64,000 bases of DNA from Neisseria zoodegmatis. Lineage in GTDB: Bacteria > Pseudomonadota > Gammaproteobacteria > Burkholderiales > Neisseriaceae. The notes beneath the pieces are model-generated. The model was given only the letters and a program-made list of their open reading frames with translations, was not told the DNA's origin and did not search any database. A program made the translations under genes and the position numbers. Of this stretch, positions 1 through 8,376 are shown piece after piece. The stretch's first letter is position 1. Every line of letters starts with the position of its first letter. The stretch is taken from the NCBI RefSeq assembly GCF_900187305.1, contig NZ_LT906434.1:682001-746000 (forward strand). Reading direction: 5' to 3'.

Positions 1-786
1 GTGCGGGCCGTACGACGGCACCAGTTCCACCAGCAGCCCGCCCGTTTCGTAACGGCCTACCGGCTGCAACACCGCTGCCACCGCCGACAGCCCCACGGCT
101 TCAATCGACGCCTGCGTGGTGATAAACGTGCGCAGCGTGTCTGTTTCACTGATGGCTTTTGCGCCGAGAATGCCTTCGTTTAATACGGCGGCGTCGATGA
201 GCGCGATTTCGTGCAGCACTTCCTTGCCCGAGGCGTCGTATTTGCAGATGTGCAGGCATTTGTTTGACCGCAAAGCCTCTTCACGCGGCACGTTTTCCGT
301 GGCATACAAACCCACCGCCCAAGCAGTGACGGTCACTTCGCGCATCGGCGGAAACGCATTGTTGGTGCCGGTGGAAATACCTGCGATGGGAACGCAGCCG
401 CAGCCTTTCATCACCGCGCGGTGCGTACCGTCGCCGCCCAGCACCAAAATGGCCGACACACCTTCTTCACGCATGATTTCAGCGGCTGCCACCGAGTCGT
501 TGGTGTCGTTGTTCACCGTCATGTCCACCCAGCGCAGGCGCGGCAGCGGATAATCCAATTCGCTCATCACCGCCGGCAGCCGACGCTCCAGCAGCATGCG
601 CAAACCTTCCATTTCCGGCATCAGCAACACTTCATCGACGCGGCACGCCGCCAGCGCGGACAAAATACGCACCAGCATATTCACACGTTCGCCCAGCGAC
701 AGCCCCGCCGCATGGGAAATAATCCGGCGGATATCGCGTGCGGAAACGGGGTTGGCGATGATGCCGACGCGGGTGGTGGCAGACAT
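1..786 (-). CDS. AcoX-like ATP-NAD kinase family protein (3' end cut by window)
   Basis: The minus strand reads open from an ATG at 786 to the window edge (262 codons, C-terminus missing). AAGGAGAAACATT precedes the ATG, a strong ribosome-binding site. The protein has the NAD-kinase/diacylglycerol-kinase fold signature: VLGGDGTHRAV at about residues 115-125 (the GGDGT nucleotide loop) and GISTGTNNAFP at about 136-146. These match the AcoX/ATP-NAD kinase-like family, found beside acetoin dehydrogenase genes in several bacteria, more closely than housekeeping NadK, in which the second motif is usually NTGRLGFL-like. The true substrate of AcoX proteins is not settled, so a role in acetoin catabolism is inference. 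What lies downstream of it is outside the window. Confidence 0.7.
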   Translation of the reverse strand, partial: MSATTRVGIIANPVSARDIRRIISHAAGLSLGERVNMLVRILSALAACRVDEVLLMPEMEGLRMLLERRLPAVMSELDYPLPRLRWVDMTVNNDTNDSVAAAEIMREEGVSAILVLGGDGTHRAVMKGCGCVPIAGISTGTNNAFPPMREVTVTAWAVGLYATENVPREEALRSNKCLHICKYDASGKEVLHEIALIDAAVLNEGILGAKAISETDTLRTFITTQASIEAVGLSAVAAVLQPVGRYETGGLLVELVPSYGPH

Positions 787-1106
787 AATGTTTCTCCTTG
801 CAGCACTTGCTGTTATTACCAACACAGCAAACCGCGTGCCTACAAGCAAATTAAAAAGTAACCAAATGATTTTAAAAGAAAGATTGATTTTGAAAACGTT
901 TCAGACGGCCTGATGTGACAGTAACACCAAGCCTGTGTGACAATCGAAATGTGACAGATGTGACGTCCGCCCTTATCGCTATGTTTCAGCGAAACCCGCA
1001 AGCCCGTTTTAGCGAAGCTCACTGCGCTCACTTTCAGACAGCCTTAGCCATTCTTCATCATGTACAATAGCGGGTTTAAGCATTCGCACAACACAACGGA
1101 GCAAAT
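787..1106. other. Intergenic region between divergent acoX-like gene and metY
   Basis: This 320-base stretch separates two divergently transcribed genes. It carries one uptake sequence near 900-911 and a plausible -10 hexamer TACAAT about 45 bases before the metY start. I see no small gene or structured RNA in it. Confidence 0.5.
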
Positions 1107-2378
1107 ATGAAACTCGAAACCCAAGCCATTCACGCCGGCTACAAGCCCGAACCCACCACCAAAGCCGCCGCCGTGCCGATTTACCAAACCACCAGCTACG
1201 CGTTTGACAACACTCAACACGGCGCTGATTTGTTTAACCTCAACGTGGCCGGCAACATCTACACCCGCATCATGAACCCCACTACCGCCGTTTTGGAAGA
1301 GCGTTTGGCCGCCATTGAAGGCGGTATCGCCGCCTTGTGCGTGGCCAGCGGCATGGCGGCGATTACCTACGCCATCCAAACCATCGCCGAAGCGGGCGAC
1401 AACATCATCGCCACCAAAACCCTTTACGGCGGCACCTTCAATCTGTTTGCCCACACCCTGCCCAAACAAGGCATCGAAGTGCGCTTTATCGACCCGGCCA
1501 AGCCCGAAGAAATCGCCGCCAACACCGACGCGCGCACCAAACTGGTTTACTGCGAAAGCATCGGCAACCCCGCCATCAATGTGGTTGACCTGCGCGCCTT
1601 CGCCGAAGCCGCACACGCGCAAGGTTTGCCTTTGGTAGTGGACAACACCGTCGCTTCGCCCGCCTTGTGCCGCCCGATTGAGCTGGGTGCCGACATCGTG
1701 GTGGAATCCCTCACCAAATACATCGGCGGCCACGGCACCAGCATCGGCGGCGCGATTATCGACGGCGGCAAATTCGACTGGACCAAAGGCGACCGCTTCA
1801 AAGTATTGACCACACCCGACGTGTCTTATCACGGCGTTAATTACAGCGAACACTTCGGCCCCGCCGCCTACATCGCTCGCGCCCGCGTCGTGCCGCTGCG
1901 CAACACCGGTGCCGCCATCAGCCCGATGAACGTATTTTTAATCCTGCAAGGTCTTGAAACACTAGCGCTGCGTATGGAACGCCACAGCGACAACGCGCTG
2001 AAAGTGGCCGAATTTCTGCAAAAACACCCGCAGGTGAATTGGGTAAACTACCCCGGCTTGGCCGACAGCCCCTACAAAGCCCTGATTGAGCGCGACTTCG
2101 CCGGCAAAGCCTCCGGCCTGCTCAGCTTCGGCATCAAAGGCGGCATCGAAGCCGGCGGCAAGTTTATCGACGCGCTGCAACTGTTCACCCGCTTGGTCAA
2201 CATCGGCGACGCCAAATCATTGGCCACCCACCCCGCCAGCACCACCCACCGCCAATTGAATGCCGAAGAATTGGCACAAGCAGGCGTGAGCGAAGACATG
2301 GTGCGCTTGTCTATCGGTATCGAACATATCGACGATTTGCTGGCTGATTTGGAACAGGCTTTGGCGGCTGCTAAATAA
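1107..2378 (+). CDS. metY: O-acetylhomoserine aminocarboxypropyltransferase (homocysteine synthase)
   Basis: This 423-residue protein belongs to the Cys/Met-metabolism PLP-dependent family. It makes homocysteine directly from O-acetylhomoserine and sulfide in methionine synthesis. The start is typical of MetY (ETQAIHAGY...PIYQTTSY). The family signature YTRIMNPTTAVLEERLA is at about 52-68, the PLP-stacking region around 80-110, and the Schiff-base lysine is K204 in SLTKYIGGHGTSIGG. The length is that of MetY (about 425) and longer than MetB/MetC (about 390). An AACGGAGCAA ribosome-binding site lies just upstream. It stands alone and ends in an uptake-sequence hairpin. Assignment as MetY rather than MetZ rests on length and these motifs. 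Confidence 0.93.
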   Translation: MKLETQAIHAGYKPEPTTKAAAVPIYQTTSYAFDNTQHGADLFNLNVAGNIYTRIMNPTTAVLEERLAAIEGGIAALCVASGMAAITYAIQTIAEAGDNIIATKTLYGGTFNLFAHTLPKQGIEVRFIDPAKPEEIAANTDARTKLVYCESIGNPAINVVDLRAFAEAAHAQGLPLVVDNTVASPALCRPIELGADIVVESLTKYIGGHGTSIGGAIIDGGKFDWTKGDRFKVLTTPDVSYHGVNYSEHFGPAAYIARARVVPLRNTGAAISPMNVFLILQGLETLALRMERHSDNALKVAEFLQKHPQVNWVNYPGLADSPYKALIERDFAGKASGLLSFGIKGGIEAGGKFIDALQLFTRLVNIGDAKSLATHPASTTHRQLNAEELAQAGVSEDMVRLSIGIEHIDDLLADLEQALAAAK

Positions 2379-2400
2379 ACCTTCTGCCGAAGTATGAACA

Positions 2401-2444
2401 AAGGCCGTCTGAAAACGAGCTATGCGGGTTTTCAGACGGCCTTT
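2401..2444 (+). terminator. Uptake-sequence hairpin terminator after metY
   Basis: AAGGCCGTCTGAAAAC and its inverse GTTTTCAGACGGCCTTT flank an 11-base loop, 22 bases after the metY stop. Inverted uptake-sequence pairs are common Neisseria terminators. Confidence 0.8.
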
Positions 2445-2700
2445 GGGTTTTACGCGAATTGCAAAGGCTGTCAAAACGGTTTCCACCTCTACCGCGTTAC
2501 ATCCCGACAAAAAACGTCACATGACAAAATAATAAACCTCCGCCTTCCGCATTCGGGCATAAAAACGACAAAAAATGTCAGATTTTTTACAATTAAAAAT
2601 CTAAAAAGCATAATGAATTAATCATAAAATGACTAAAACATAAAATTAAAATATATAAAAATCAATAATATAAAATTTATTTTTCAAAAATTATCAAATT
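2445..2700. other. AT-rich gene-free region upstream of the pilin promoter
   Basis: About 250 bases, becoming extremely AT-rich from about 2580 to 2700 with long A and T runs. No coding frame is convincing. Its position just upstream of a sigma-54 promoter fits an activator-binding or DNA-bending region, but I cannot identify a specific site. Confidence 0.4.
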
Positions 2701-2716
2701 TGGCACAAGCATTGCT
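2701..2716 (+). promoter_or_regulatory. Sigma-54 (-24/-12) promoter for pilE
   Basis: TTGGCACAAGCATTGCT (starting at the T of 2700) matches the sigma-54 consensus YTGGCACG-N4-TTGCW. The invariant GG is at 2702-2703 and GC at 2714-2715, with the required 10-base spacing. Predicted transcription would begin near 2726, giving a leader of about 195 bases before the pilin ATG. Sigma-54 control of pilin is known in Pseudomonas and has been reported for commensal Neisseria; gonococcal pilE uses sigma-70. I infer use here from the match and position. Confidence 0.75.
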
Positions 2717-2920
2717 TAATACATAACATCTGCAAAAGGCAGTGCCGAAAATCCAAAGCGAAGCAGCCCGCAGCAGAAAATACATTCCTTTCTTTTTCGT
2801 AGTTGTAACCAAGCAGTAAACAAAAAGACACCGTGCCAAACACATTACGGTATATAACGATACAAACAAGTTACTCACTTTATTCTTAAATTTTGATTTT
2901 TTTAAACTGGAGTTTTAAAC

Positions 2921-3427
2921 ATGAAAGCAATGCAAAAAGGTTTTACTTTGATCGAGTTGATGATCGTTGTAGCGATTATCGGTATTTTGGCAGCAGTTGC
3001 TCTGCCGATGTACCAAGATTACACTGCCCGTGCAAAAGTATCTGAAGTGGTATTGGCAGCATCTCAGTGCCGTACTGCAATTAGTGAAGCTGCACAAACA
3101 GGTTTTTTGGGTAATGCAAAAGCTAACGGCTTTGGTTGCGGCGAGAATGAAACGACTTCTCAATATGTGGCATCTGTTACCACTGCCGATACAGGTGTGA
3201 TTACGGTAACTGCGCAAAACATCAGCCAGCTTGGTACCAAAAATGTTTTGACTTTGACACCTTATAAAGATGCTGCGGGTACACAAGCTTTTGCTGCTGC
3301 AGACTTTAATCGTGCCAGCTTGGTTAACGGCGGTATTAAAGCATGGAAATGTACGGCTCCTATAGCCGGGTCGGGTAGGACCAGCAACGGTATTGAATCT
3401 AAATACCTTCCTTCATCTTGCCGTTAA
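2921..3427 (+). CDS. pilE: Type IV major pilin PilE
   Basis: A 168-residue type IVa prepilin. A short positive leader (MKAMQKG) precedes the PilD cleavage/N-methylation site G7/F8, with glutamate at mature position 5 (FTLIE) and the hydrophobic assembly helix [20 protein letters not shown]. The helix continues as [17 protein letters not shown], close to other neisserial pilins. Cysteines are at residues 50, 73, 144 and 167; the last pair would close the C-terminal D-region. CTGGAG lies 8 bases before the ATG. It is transcribed from the sigma-54 promoter and followed by a strong intrinsic terminator, so it is probably the main fibre subunit for DNA uptake, twitching and adhesion. Confidence 0.95.
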   Translation: MKAMQKGFTLIELMIVVAIIGILAAVALPMYQDYTARAKVSEVVLAASQCRTAISEAAQTGFLGNAKANGFGCGENETTSQYVASVTTADTGVITVTAQNISQLGTKNVLTLTPYKDAAGTQAFAAADFNRASLVNGGIKAWKCTAPIAGSGRTSNGIESKYLPSSCR

Positions 3428-3460
3428 TTTTTAATTTAAGTAATCAAGATGTTGCAGAAG

Positions 3461-3490
3461 CCCTGCCCTTAACAAGGCAGGGTTTTCTTT
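3461..3490 (+). terminator. Intrinsic terminator after pilE
   Basis: CCCTGCC at 3461-3467 pairs with GGCAGGG at 3476-3482, followed by TTTTCTTT. It separates pilE from the second pilin and, unlike most terminators here, is not built from an uptake sequence. Confidence 0.85.
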
Positions 3491-3566
3491 AATCTTAAAA
3501 TTTGATTCAGGTTGTCTGTAATATTTTTTTTGAATAAACAGCCATTTGGGAATAGCAGATTTGATA

Positions 3567-4052
3567 ATGAAAACAAACAATACTCAAGGGTTTACTTTGA
3601 TTGAGCTTATGGTTGTAGTGGCAATTATTGCTATTTTGGCTGCACTGGCACTGTCTACTTACCAAGCCTACACAATCCGTGCCAAAGTCTCTGAGGCTAT
3701 TCTCGCCATGGCAAATTGTAAAGAGGCAGTTACAGAAGCATCGCAAACCGGCTTTATGAGTACTGTTACTGCGGCAAATGGTTTTAATTGCGGCAATTAT
3801 GGAGCTACAACATTTACGGTTGATATTGATACCGACAGCAACGGTAAAATTACGGCTCTACTTCATAACATCCCGGGGCTTGACACAAACAATAAAGTGG
3901 AACTGATTCCTTACACTGATGCTGCGATGACGACACCGGCGGTGGCGGCTGATTTTGTGAGGGCTACGGCAAAAGAGGTGAGAGCGTGGAAATGTGCTGT
4001 GCCTGAAGAAAATGGCATAGCAGCCTTATACTTGCCGGCAAGTTGCCGTTAA
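3567..4052 (+). CDS. Second type IV pilin, tandem paralogue of PilE
   Basis: A 161-residue type IVa prepilin starting at ATG 3567; an upstream in-frame TTG at 3546 is less likely because it would lengthen the normally short leader. The leader MKTNNTQG is followed by [29 protein letters not shown] helix residues, with E5 present. Four cysteines sit in the same arrangement as in PilE, and both proteins end in LP(A/S)SCR. The N-terminal third is very similar to PilE and the rest diverges. No clear Shine-Dalgarno sequence lies close to the ATG, and no promoter is evident after the preceding terminator. It may therefore be weakly expressed, a minor subunit, or a donor for pilin variation. Confidence 0.88.
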   Translation: MKTNNTQGFTLIELMVVVAIIAILAALALSTYQAYTIRAKVSEAILAMANCKEAVTEASQTGFMSTVTAANGFNCGNYGATTFTVDIDTDSNGKITALLHNIPGLDTNNKVELIPYTDAAMTTPAVAADFVRATAKEVRAWKCAVPEENGIAALYLPASCR

Positions 4053-4089
4053 AAGGCAGTCTGAAAAATTATTTAACCAAGGGGATAAA

Positions 4090-4833
4090 ATGTCTAAACG
4101 TGTACGTTATTTTTTAGGCCATTTGGCAGTCTCTTTTATCTTGGCATGTTTGGTTACGGTGCTGGTTACCCTGTTTTGGTATCCGGCACCTTTATTTAAA
4201 GCTGCTGGCTTGGCCAAAATCTTTTTTATGCTGCTGGCTATTGATGTGTTGATTGGTCCTTTCTTTTCCTTGCTTGTTTATAAAGAGGGTAAAAAAACGC
4301 TGAAATTCGATTTGTCGGTTATTGTGTTGATTCAATTTTGTGCGTTTGCCTATGGTTTTTACAGTATTGCAGAAGGCAGGCCTGCGTGGATTGCATTCAA
4401 TAAAGACCGTTTCGAGTTGATACGGTTGAACGAGATTGATGATAGGGAAATAAACAAAGCATTGCCTGAATATCAAACTGCTTCATGGATGGAACCGAAA
4501 TGGGTAAAGGTGGCGTTAGAGAGGGAAAGTGTTGAGGTTCAAAATCAGGTATTGCTTGAGGAAGGAATGAGTGGCGGGATGTATTCTGTTGCTCAATCTC
4601 CAAGATTTTATCGCTCTATAGAGAATGCAGATTCAATGGCTTGGATGCAGAAAGCGCATCCTGTAACGGTTTTAAAAAAATACAATGATAAGCAAAAGGT
4701 GGATGCTGTTTTGGGTCGGTTTGCGGAGGCTGATTATTACCTTCCCTTAAAATCAAAAGGTTATGATATGGCGGTGCTCATTAACAGCAAAGATCCTACA
4801 TGGAAGCAGATTGTCGATTTACGTCCTTGGTAA
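4090..4833 (+). CDS. TfpX/TfpZ family type IV pilin accessory protein
   Basis: A 247-residue inner-membrane protein with AAGGGGAT before the ATG. Three hydrophobic segments are visible at about residues 8-30, 38-60 and 76-98. The segment LLAIDVLIGPFFSLLVYKEGKKTLKFDLSV is characteristic of TfpX/TfpZ (FimB-like) proteins, encoded next to pilin genes in Pseudomonas, Moraxella and Neisseriaceae. The remaining soluble part (about 100-247) would face the periplasm. In Pseudomonas such proteins affect pilus assembly in a pilin-specific way. The position 37 bases after the second pilin suggests co-transcription with it and a dedicated pairing with one of these pilins. Confidence 0.85.
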   Translation: MSKRVRYFLGHLAVSFILACLVTVLVTLFWYPAPLFKAAGLAKIFFMLLAIDVLIGPFFSLLVYKEGKKTLKFDLSVIVLIQFCAFAYGFYSIAEGRPAWIAFNKDRFELIRLNEIDDREINKALPEYQTASWMEPKWVKVALERESVEVQNQVLLEEGMSGGMYSVAQSPRFYRSIENADSMAWMQKAHPVTVLKKYNDKQKVDAVLGRFAEADYYLPLKSKGYDMAVLINSKDPTWKQIVDLRPW

Positions 4834-5135
4834 TGGGTTGGCAAAACAAACGCAACTTATGCTGGAGATATAGTCCGTAGCAAGTTCGCGGTACTTAATA
4901 TCCAGTATTAATTAAGGCCGTTTGAAAAAAAACAATTGCACATTCCGTATTTACCCGCGATGCCGTTTGAAAATAACCGCACTTTCGTAGGGGCGGATTA
5001 CATATCCGCCCGTGTGTGATTTTAGGGAATGCGTGGGAAATCGGGAATGTTTGCAGGTTGGTATGTGTGATGATTCGGGATGCGGGCATGGTGGGTTATG
5101 GATAATGCGCTTTGTCCACACGGTTGGGAAGATAT

Positions 5136-5344
5136 AAGGGCGGGCATCCTTGCCCGCCGCAACTGCTTGATGATTCAAACCAAGTAAAAGGCAGGCAGGG
5201 ATATTCCAACACAAATAAGAGAGGCCGTCTGAAAATTGGTTGATGAGTTTTCAAACGGATTCAGACGGCCTTTCATCTTTTGGATATTTTGTTTGCTGTT
5301 TCCTGTAAACAACTCGCAACGGCGGGCAGGGATGCCCGCCCTAC
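5136..5344. repeat. Composite palindrome/uptake-sequence repeat, long form copy 1
   Basis: Begins AAGGGCGGGCATCCTTGCCC and ends with the inverse, GGCGGGCAGGGATGCCCGCC plus CTAC, so it has terminal inverted repeats, each internally palindromic. The interior carries TTGATGATTCAAACCAAGTAA, a GGCAGGGATATTCCAACA segment and an inverted uptake-sequence pair (5222-5271). Confidence 0.75.
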
Positions 5345-5501
5345 CTGTGAAGAGGCCGTCTGAAAAACTTCTACCAAACTTTTTCAGACGGCCTCTGCTT
5401 TTGCATTCAAAATTATTGGGGCTATGTGCCCGTGTGCAAAATCAGATGATGTTTCACTCCGTTCTAAAACAAACCGTTTCGCCTCGAACATCCATCACGC
5501 G

Positions 5502-5705
5502 TAAGGCGGGCATCCCTGCCCGCCGTTTATTTGATGATTCAAACCAAGTAAGAGACAGGCAGGGATATTCCAACATAAATAAGAGAGGCCGTCTGAAAAT
5601 TGGTTGATGATTACAAGCAGTTTCAGACGGCCTTTCGTCTTTTGAATAGCTTATTTCCAGTTTCTGTAAGCAGCCCGAACCGGCGGGCAAGGATGCCCGC
5701 CCTAC
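5502..5705. repeat. Composite palindrome/uptake-sequence repeat, long form copy 2
   Basis: Same order as copy 1: the palindrome at 5505-5524, the TTGATGATTCAAACCAAGTAA segment, the GGCAGGGATATTCCAACA segment, an uptake-sequence hairpin (5586-5632) and the inverse palindrome at 5682-5701. The two copies diverge at scattered bases, so they are not recent assembly artefacts. Confidence 0.75.
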
Positions 5706-5710
5706 ATGGT

Positions 5711-5816
5711 TGTTGATGAGTTTTCAAACAGATTCAGACGGCCTTTCGTTTTTTGAATAGCTTATTTCCAGTTTCTGTAAGCAGCCCGAAACGGCGGGCA
5801 AGGATGCCCGCCCTAC
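5711..5816. repeat. Half copy of the composite repeat
   Basis: Repeats the right half of the unit at 5600-5705 (single uptake sequence, TTGAATAGCTTATTTCCAG, then the palindrome at 5793-5812 and CCTACATGG) almost base for base, arranged as a direct tandem of it. Confidence 0.75.
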
Positions 5817-5856
5817 ATGGTTATTCTATATAGCGAACAGAAAAGCCGCATACAAC

Positions 5857-5896
5857 AGGCCGTCTGAAAACCTTACAACGGGTTTTCAGACGGCCT
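5857..5896 (-). terminator. Uptake-sequence hairpin terminator after avtA
   Basis: AGGCCGTCTGAAAACC and the inverse GGTTTTCAGACGGCCT lie 44 bases beyond the avtA stop codon on the minus strand. Confidence 0.8.
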
Positions 5897-5939
5897 CATT
5901 CATGCTTCTCAATATTCGTTAAAGCTGCATTGCAAAACC

Positions 5940-7235
5940 TCAACGCGCTTCGTCGTAAACCGCCCGCACGGTTTCGCCGATGGCGGCGATGCCTTTGCGC
6001 AGGGTTTCTTTGTCTTGGGCGATGCTCATGCGGATACATTCGTGGGCATGGCGGTAATTTGTGGTGTCGAGGCCGACGAAGAAGTGTTCGCTCGGAATAA
6101 TCAGCGTGCCGGCGGCTTTCAGGCGTTCGTAGAGGGTTTGCGAGGAAACCGGCAGCCCTTCAAACCACAGCCACAGGAAAATCGCGCCTTCGGGTTTGTG
6201 GATTTTCATCGGATAGCCGGCCAGCTCTTTTTTCAGCAGCGACACGGCAAGGGCGGCCTGCTTGCGGTAAAACGGCTGCACCACGGTATCGGAGAGGGTT
6301 TTCAGACGGCCGTCGCGCAGCAGCGGAGTGGCGACGGCGGCACCGAAGCGGGTGGGGGCGAGGTTCACAATCGCATTTAGGGCGGTAACGGCTTTCACGA
6401 CTTCGGGGCTGGCGACGATGATGCCGGTACGCACGCCGGGCAGGCCGATTTTAGAGAGGCTGAAGCAGAGGATGATGTTGTCGTGCCAAGTCAGCGTGGC
6501 TTTGCTGTAAATGATGTTGGGGAAGGGCATGCCGTAGGCGTTGTCGATAATCAGCGGAATGCCGTGGGCTTGGGCCAGCTTGTCGAGGCGCGCCATTTCG
6601 TCGTCGGTGAGAACGTTGCCGGTGGGGTTGGTGGGGCGCGAGCAGCAGATGGCGCCGATTTTGCCGGCTTTCAGTTCGGGCAGGTTTTCCAGTGCTTCGA
6701 AATCGACGCGGTATTTGTAGAAGCCGCTCTCGCCTTCGTGTTCGACTTCTTCGATGTGCGGTGCGACGGAGATGAAATGTTTGCCTTCTACATGCGCATC
6801 GGCATAGCCGATGTATTCGGGCGCGAGCGGTAGCAGGATGGATTTGTCGGTGCTGCCGCCGTTTTTGTCGAAGCGTCCGCCGAAGAGATTGAAGAGATAG
6901 AAAAAGGCGTTTTGCGAGCCGTTGGTTAAGACGATGTTGTCGGCGGTGATGCCCCAGCCGTATTCGCGGTTGAAAAACTCGACCAGCGTGTCGATAAACG
7001 CCGCATCGCCCTGCGGAGTGGAGTAGTTGCCGATGCTTTCTACGGCGACTTCGTTATCGACCAATTCTTGCAGCACTTGCTTGTAAACGCGGTTGATGTC
7101 GCCGATACGCGCAGGGTTGCCGCCGCCGAGCATGTTGACGGGCTTGTCGCTGTTGAGCGCTTTGCCCAAATCATCCATCAATTGCAGGATGCCGCTGTTG
7201 CGGGTGAATTTTTGGCCGAAAGCGGAGAATTGCAT
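5940..7235 (-). CDS. avtA: Valine-pyruvate aminotransferase
   Basis: A 431-residue fold-type I PLP aminotransferase that interconverts valine plus pyruvate and 2-oxoisovalerate plus alanine. The N-terminus (FGQKFTRNSGILQLMDDLG) and the GGGNPARIGDI segment at about 37-47 are typical of AvtA. SRPTNPTGNVLT (199-210) is the aminotransferase class I substrate-binding segment, and D231 in IIDNAYG should contact the PLP ring nitrogen. The PLP lysine is K262 in FSLSKIGLPGVRTG. The length matches E. coli AvtA (about 417). It is a single-gene unit, divergent from the sit operon and ended by an uptake-sequence hairpin. Confidence 0.93.
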   Translation of the reverse strand: MQFSAFGQKFTRNSGILQLMDDLGKALNSDKPVNMLGGGNPARIGDINRVYKQVLQELVDNEVAVESIGNYSTPQGDAAFIDTLVEFFNREYGWGITADNIVLTNGSQNAFFYLFNLFGGRFDKNGGSTDKSILLPLAPEYIGYADAHVEGKHFISVAPHIEEVEHEGESGFYKYRVDFEALENLPELKAGKIGAICCSRPTNPTGNVLTDDEMARLDKLAQAHGIPLIIDNAYGMPFPNIIYSKATLTWHDNIILCFSLSKIGLPGVRTGIIVASPEVVKAVTALNAIVNLAPTRFGAAVATPLLRDGRLKTLSDTVVQPFYRKQAALAVSLLKKELAGYPMKIHKPEGAIFLWLWFEGLPVSSQTLYERLKAAGTLIIPSEHFFVGLDTTNYRHAHECIRMSIAQDKETLRKGIAAIGETVRAVYDEAR

Positions 7236-7392
7236 GGCGGGTTCCTTTTTATATCGAAATAAAAAGATTATAACCCTGTCTGCCGTTTTCTGTATGGGGT
7301 ATAACGGTTTAGCAGTTTGCTTGTGCGGCTTGCGGTTGCATGGTTTGACGGCTGTTTTTCTAACAGTTATCCGTAGATTTTATACCATTATT

Positions 7393-7411
7393 GAAAATAG
7401 TTCTCATTATT
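7393..7411 (+). promoter_or_regulatory. Candidate Fur box upstream of the sit operon
   Basis: GAAAATAGTTCTCATTATT matches the 19-base Fur consensus GATAATGATAATCATTATC at 13 positions and lies in an AT-rich stretch about 85 bases before sitA. Iron- or manganese-dependent repression is expected for a Sit/Yfe system; MntR could be the actual regulator. Confidence 0.5.
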
Positions 7412-7494
7412 GATATTATAAGCCAACCGGCAGATACGTTTTATCCATCTGCCGCTTCATTATTCTATTTATAGCTATCATCAGGAGAATCATC

Positions 7495-8376
7495 ATGCGC
7501 CGTTTAGCTACCGCAACATGTTTGTTGTTAACCGTTTTGGCAGCCTCACCCGCTTATGCGAAATTGAAAGTGGTTACCACTTTTACCGTGATTCAGGACA
7601 TCGCCCAAAACGTGGCCGGCGATGCGGCAACGGTGGAATCGATTACCAAGCCGGGAGCGGAAATTCACGATTACCAACCCACACCGCAGGATATTGCCAA
7701 AGCGCAGTCGGCCGATTTGGTGCTGTGGAACGGCATGAATCTGGAACGCTGGTTCGAGCGCTTTTTCCAAAATGTGAAAAACAAACCTGCGGTGGTGGTG
7801 ACCAAAGGCATCACGCCGATGTCGATTCACGAAGGGCCGTACAAAGGTATGCCCAATCCCCATGCTTGGATGTCAACCAGCAATGCTTTGGTTTATATCG
7901 AAAACATCAAAAACGCTTTGGCAAAACACGACCCGAAAAATGCGGCGGTATATGCCAAAAATGCGGCGGCATACAGCAGCAAAATCAAACAGCTCGACAA
8001 GCCTTTGCGTGCCAAATTGATGCAGGTGCCGCAAAACCAGCGTTTCTTGGTGAGCAGCGAAGGCGCGTTCAGCTATCTGGCGAAAGACTACGGCTTCAAA
8101 GAAGTTTACCTGTGGCCGATTAATGCCGAACAACAAGGCACGCCGCAACAGGTGCGCAAAGTAATCGAGGTGGTGCGCAAAAACAAAATTCCGGTGGTGT
8201 TCAGCGAGAGCACCATTTCGCCCAAGCCGATGCAGCAGGTGGCTAAGGAAACCGGTGCCAAATACGGCGGCGTATTGTATGTGGATTCGCTTTCCGCCAA
8301 AAACGGCCCGGTGCCGACTTATGCCGACCTGCTGAATACGACGGTATCAACAATTGTCAAAGGATTCGGAAAATAA
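7495..8376 (+). CDS. sitA: Periplasmic metal-binding protein of a SitABCD/YfeABCD-type transporter
   Basis: A 293-residue cluster A-I (ZnuA/SitA/TroA) solute-binding protein. The signal peptide ends at AYA (residue 22); there is no lipobox. Metal ligands expected for the Mn/Fe subgroup are present: H58 ([13 protein letters not shown]), H123 (NPHAWMS), E189 (SSEGAF) and D264 (YVDSLS). There is no His-rich loop as in zinc-specific ZnuA, which supports Mn2+/Fe2+ over Zn2+. TCAGGAGAATC precedes the start. It is the first gene of a tight four-gene operon; its stop codon overlaps the next start. Confidence 0.9.
   Translation: MRRLATATCLLLTVLAASPAYAKLKVVTTFTVIQDIAQNVAGDAATVESITKPGAEIHDYQPTPQDIAKAQSADLVLWNGMNLERWFERFFQNVKNKPAVVVTKGITPMSIHEGPYKGMPNPHAWMSTSNALVYIENIKNALAKHDPKNAAVYAKNAAAYSSKIKQLDKPLRAKLMQVPQNQRFLVSSEGAFSYLAKDYGFKEVYLWPINAEQQGTPQQVRKVIEVVRKNKIPVVFSESTISPKPMQQVAKETGAKYGGVLYVDSLSAKNGPVPTYADLLNTTVSTIVKGFGK

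Larger units (their letters stand above)
4834..5939. other. Gene-free repeat block between the pilin locus and avtA
   Basis: About 1.1 kb with no credible gene. From 5139 to 5816 it is built almost wholly from copies of a composite repeat: a 20-base palindrome GGCGGGCATCCYTGCCCGCC or its inverse, linker sequence, and uptake-sequence hairpins at 5222-5271, 5351-5395 and 5586-5632. The first 300 bases show only degenerate uptake sequences. Confidence 0.8.

Noticed and set aside
5139..5812. CRISPR-like array
   Set aside because: The repeats are palindromic units in alternating orientation with similar, not unique, sequence between them, and no cas genes are near.
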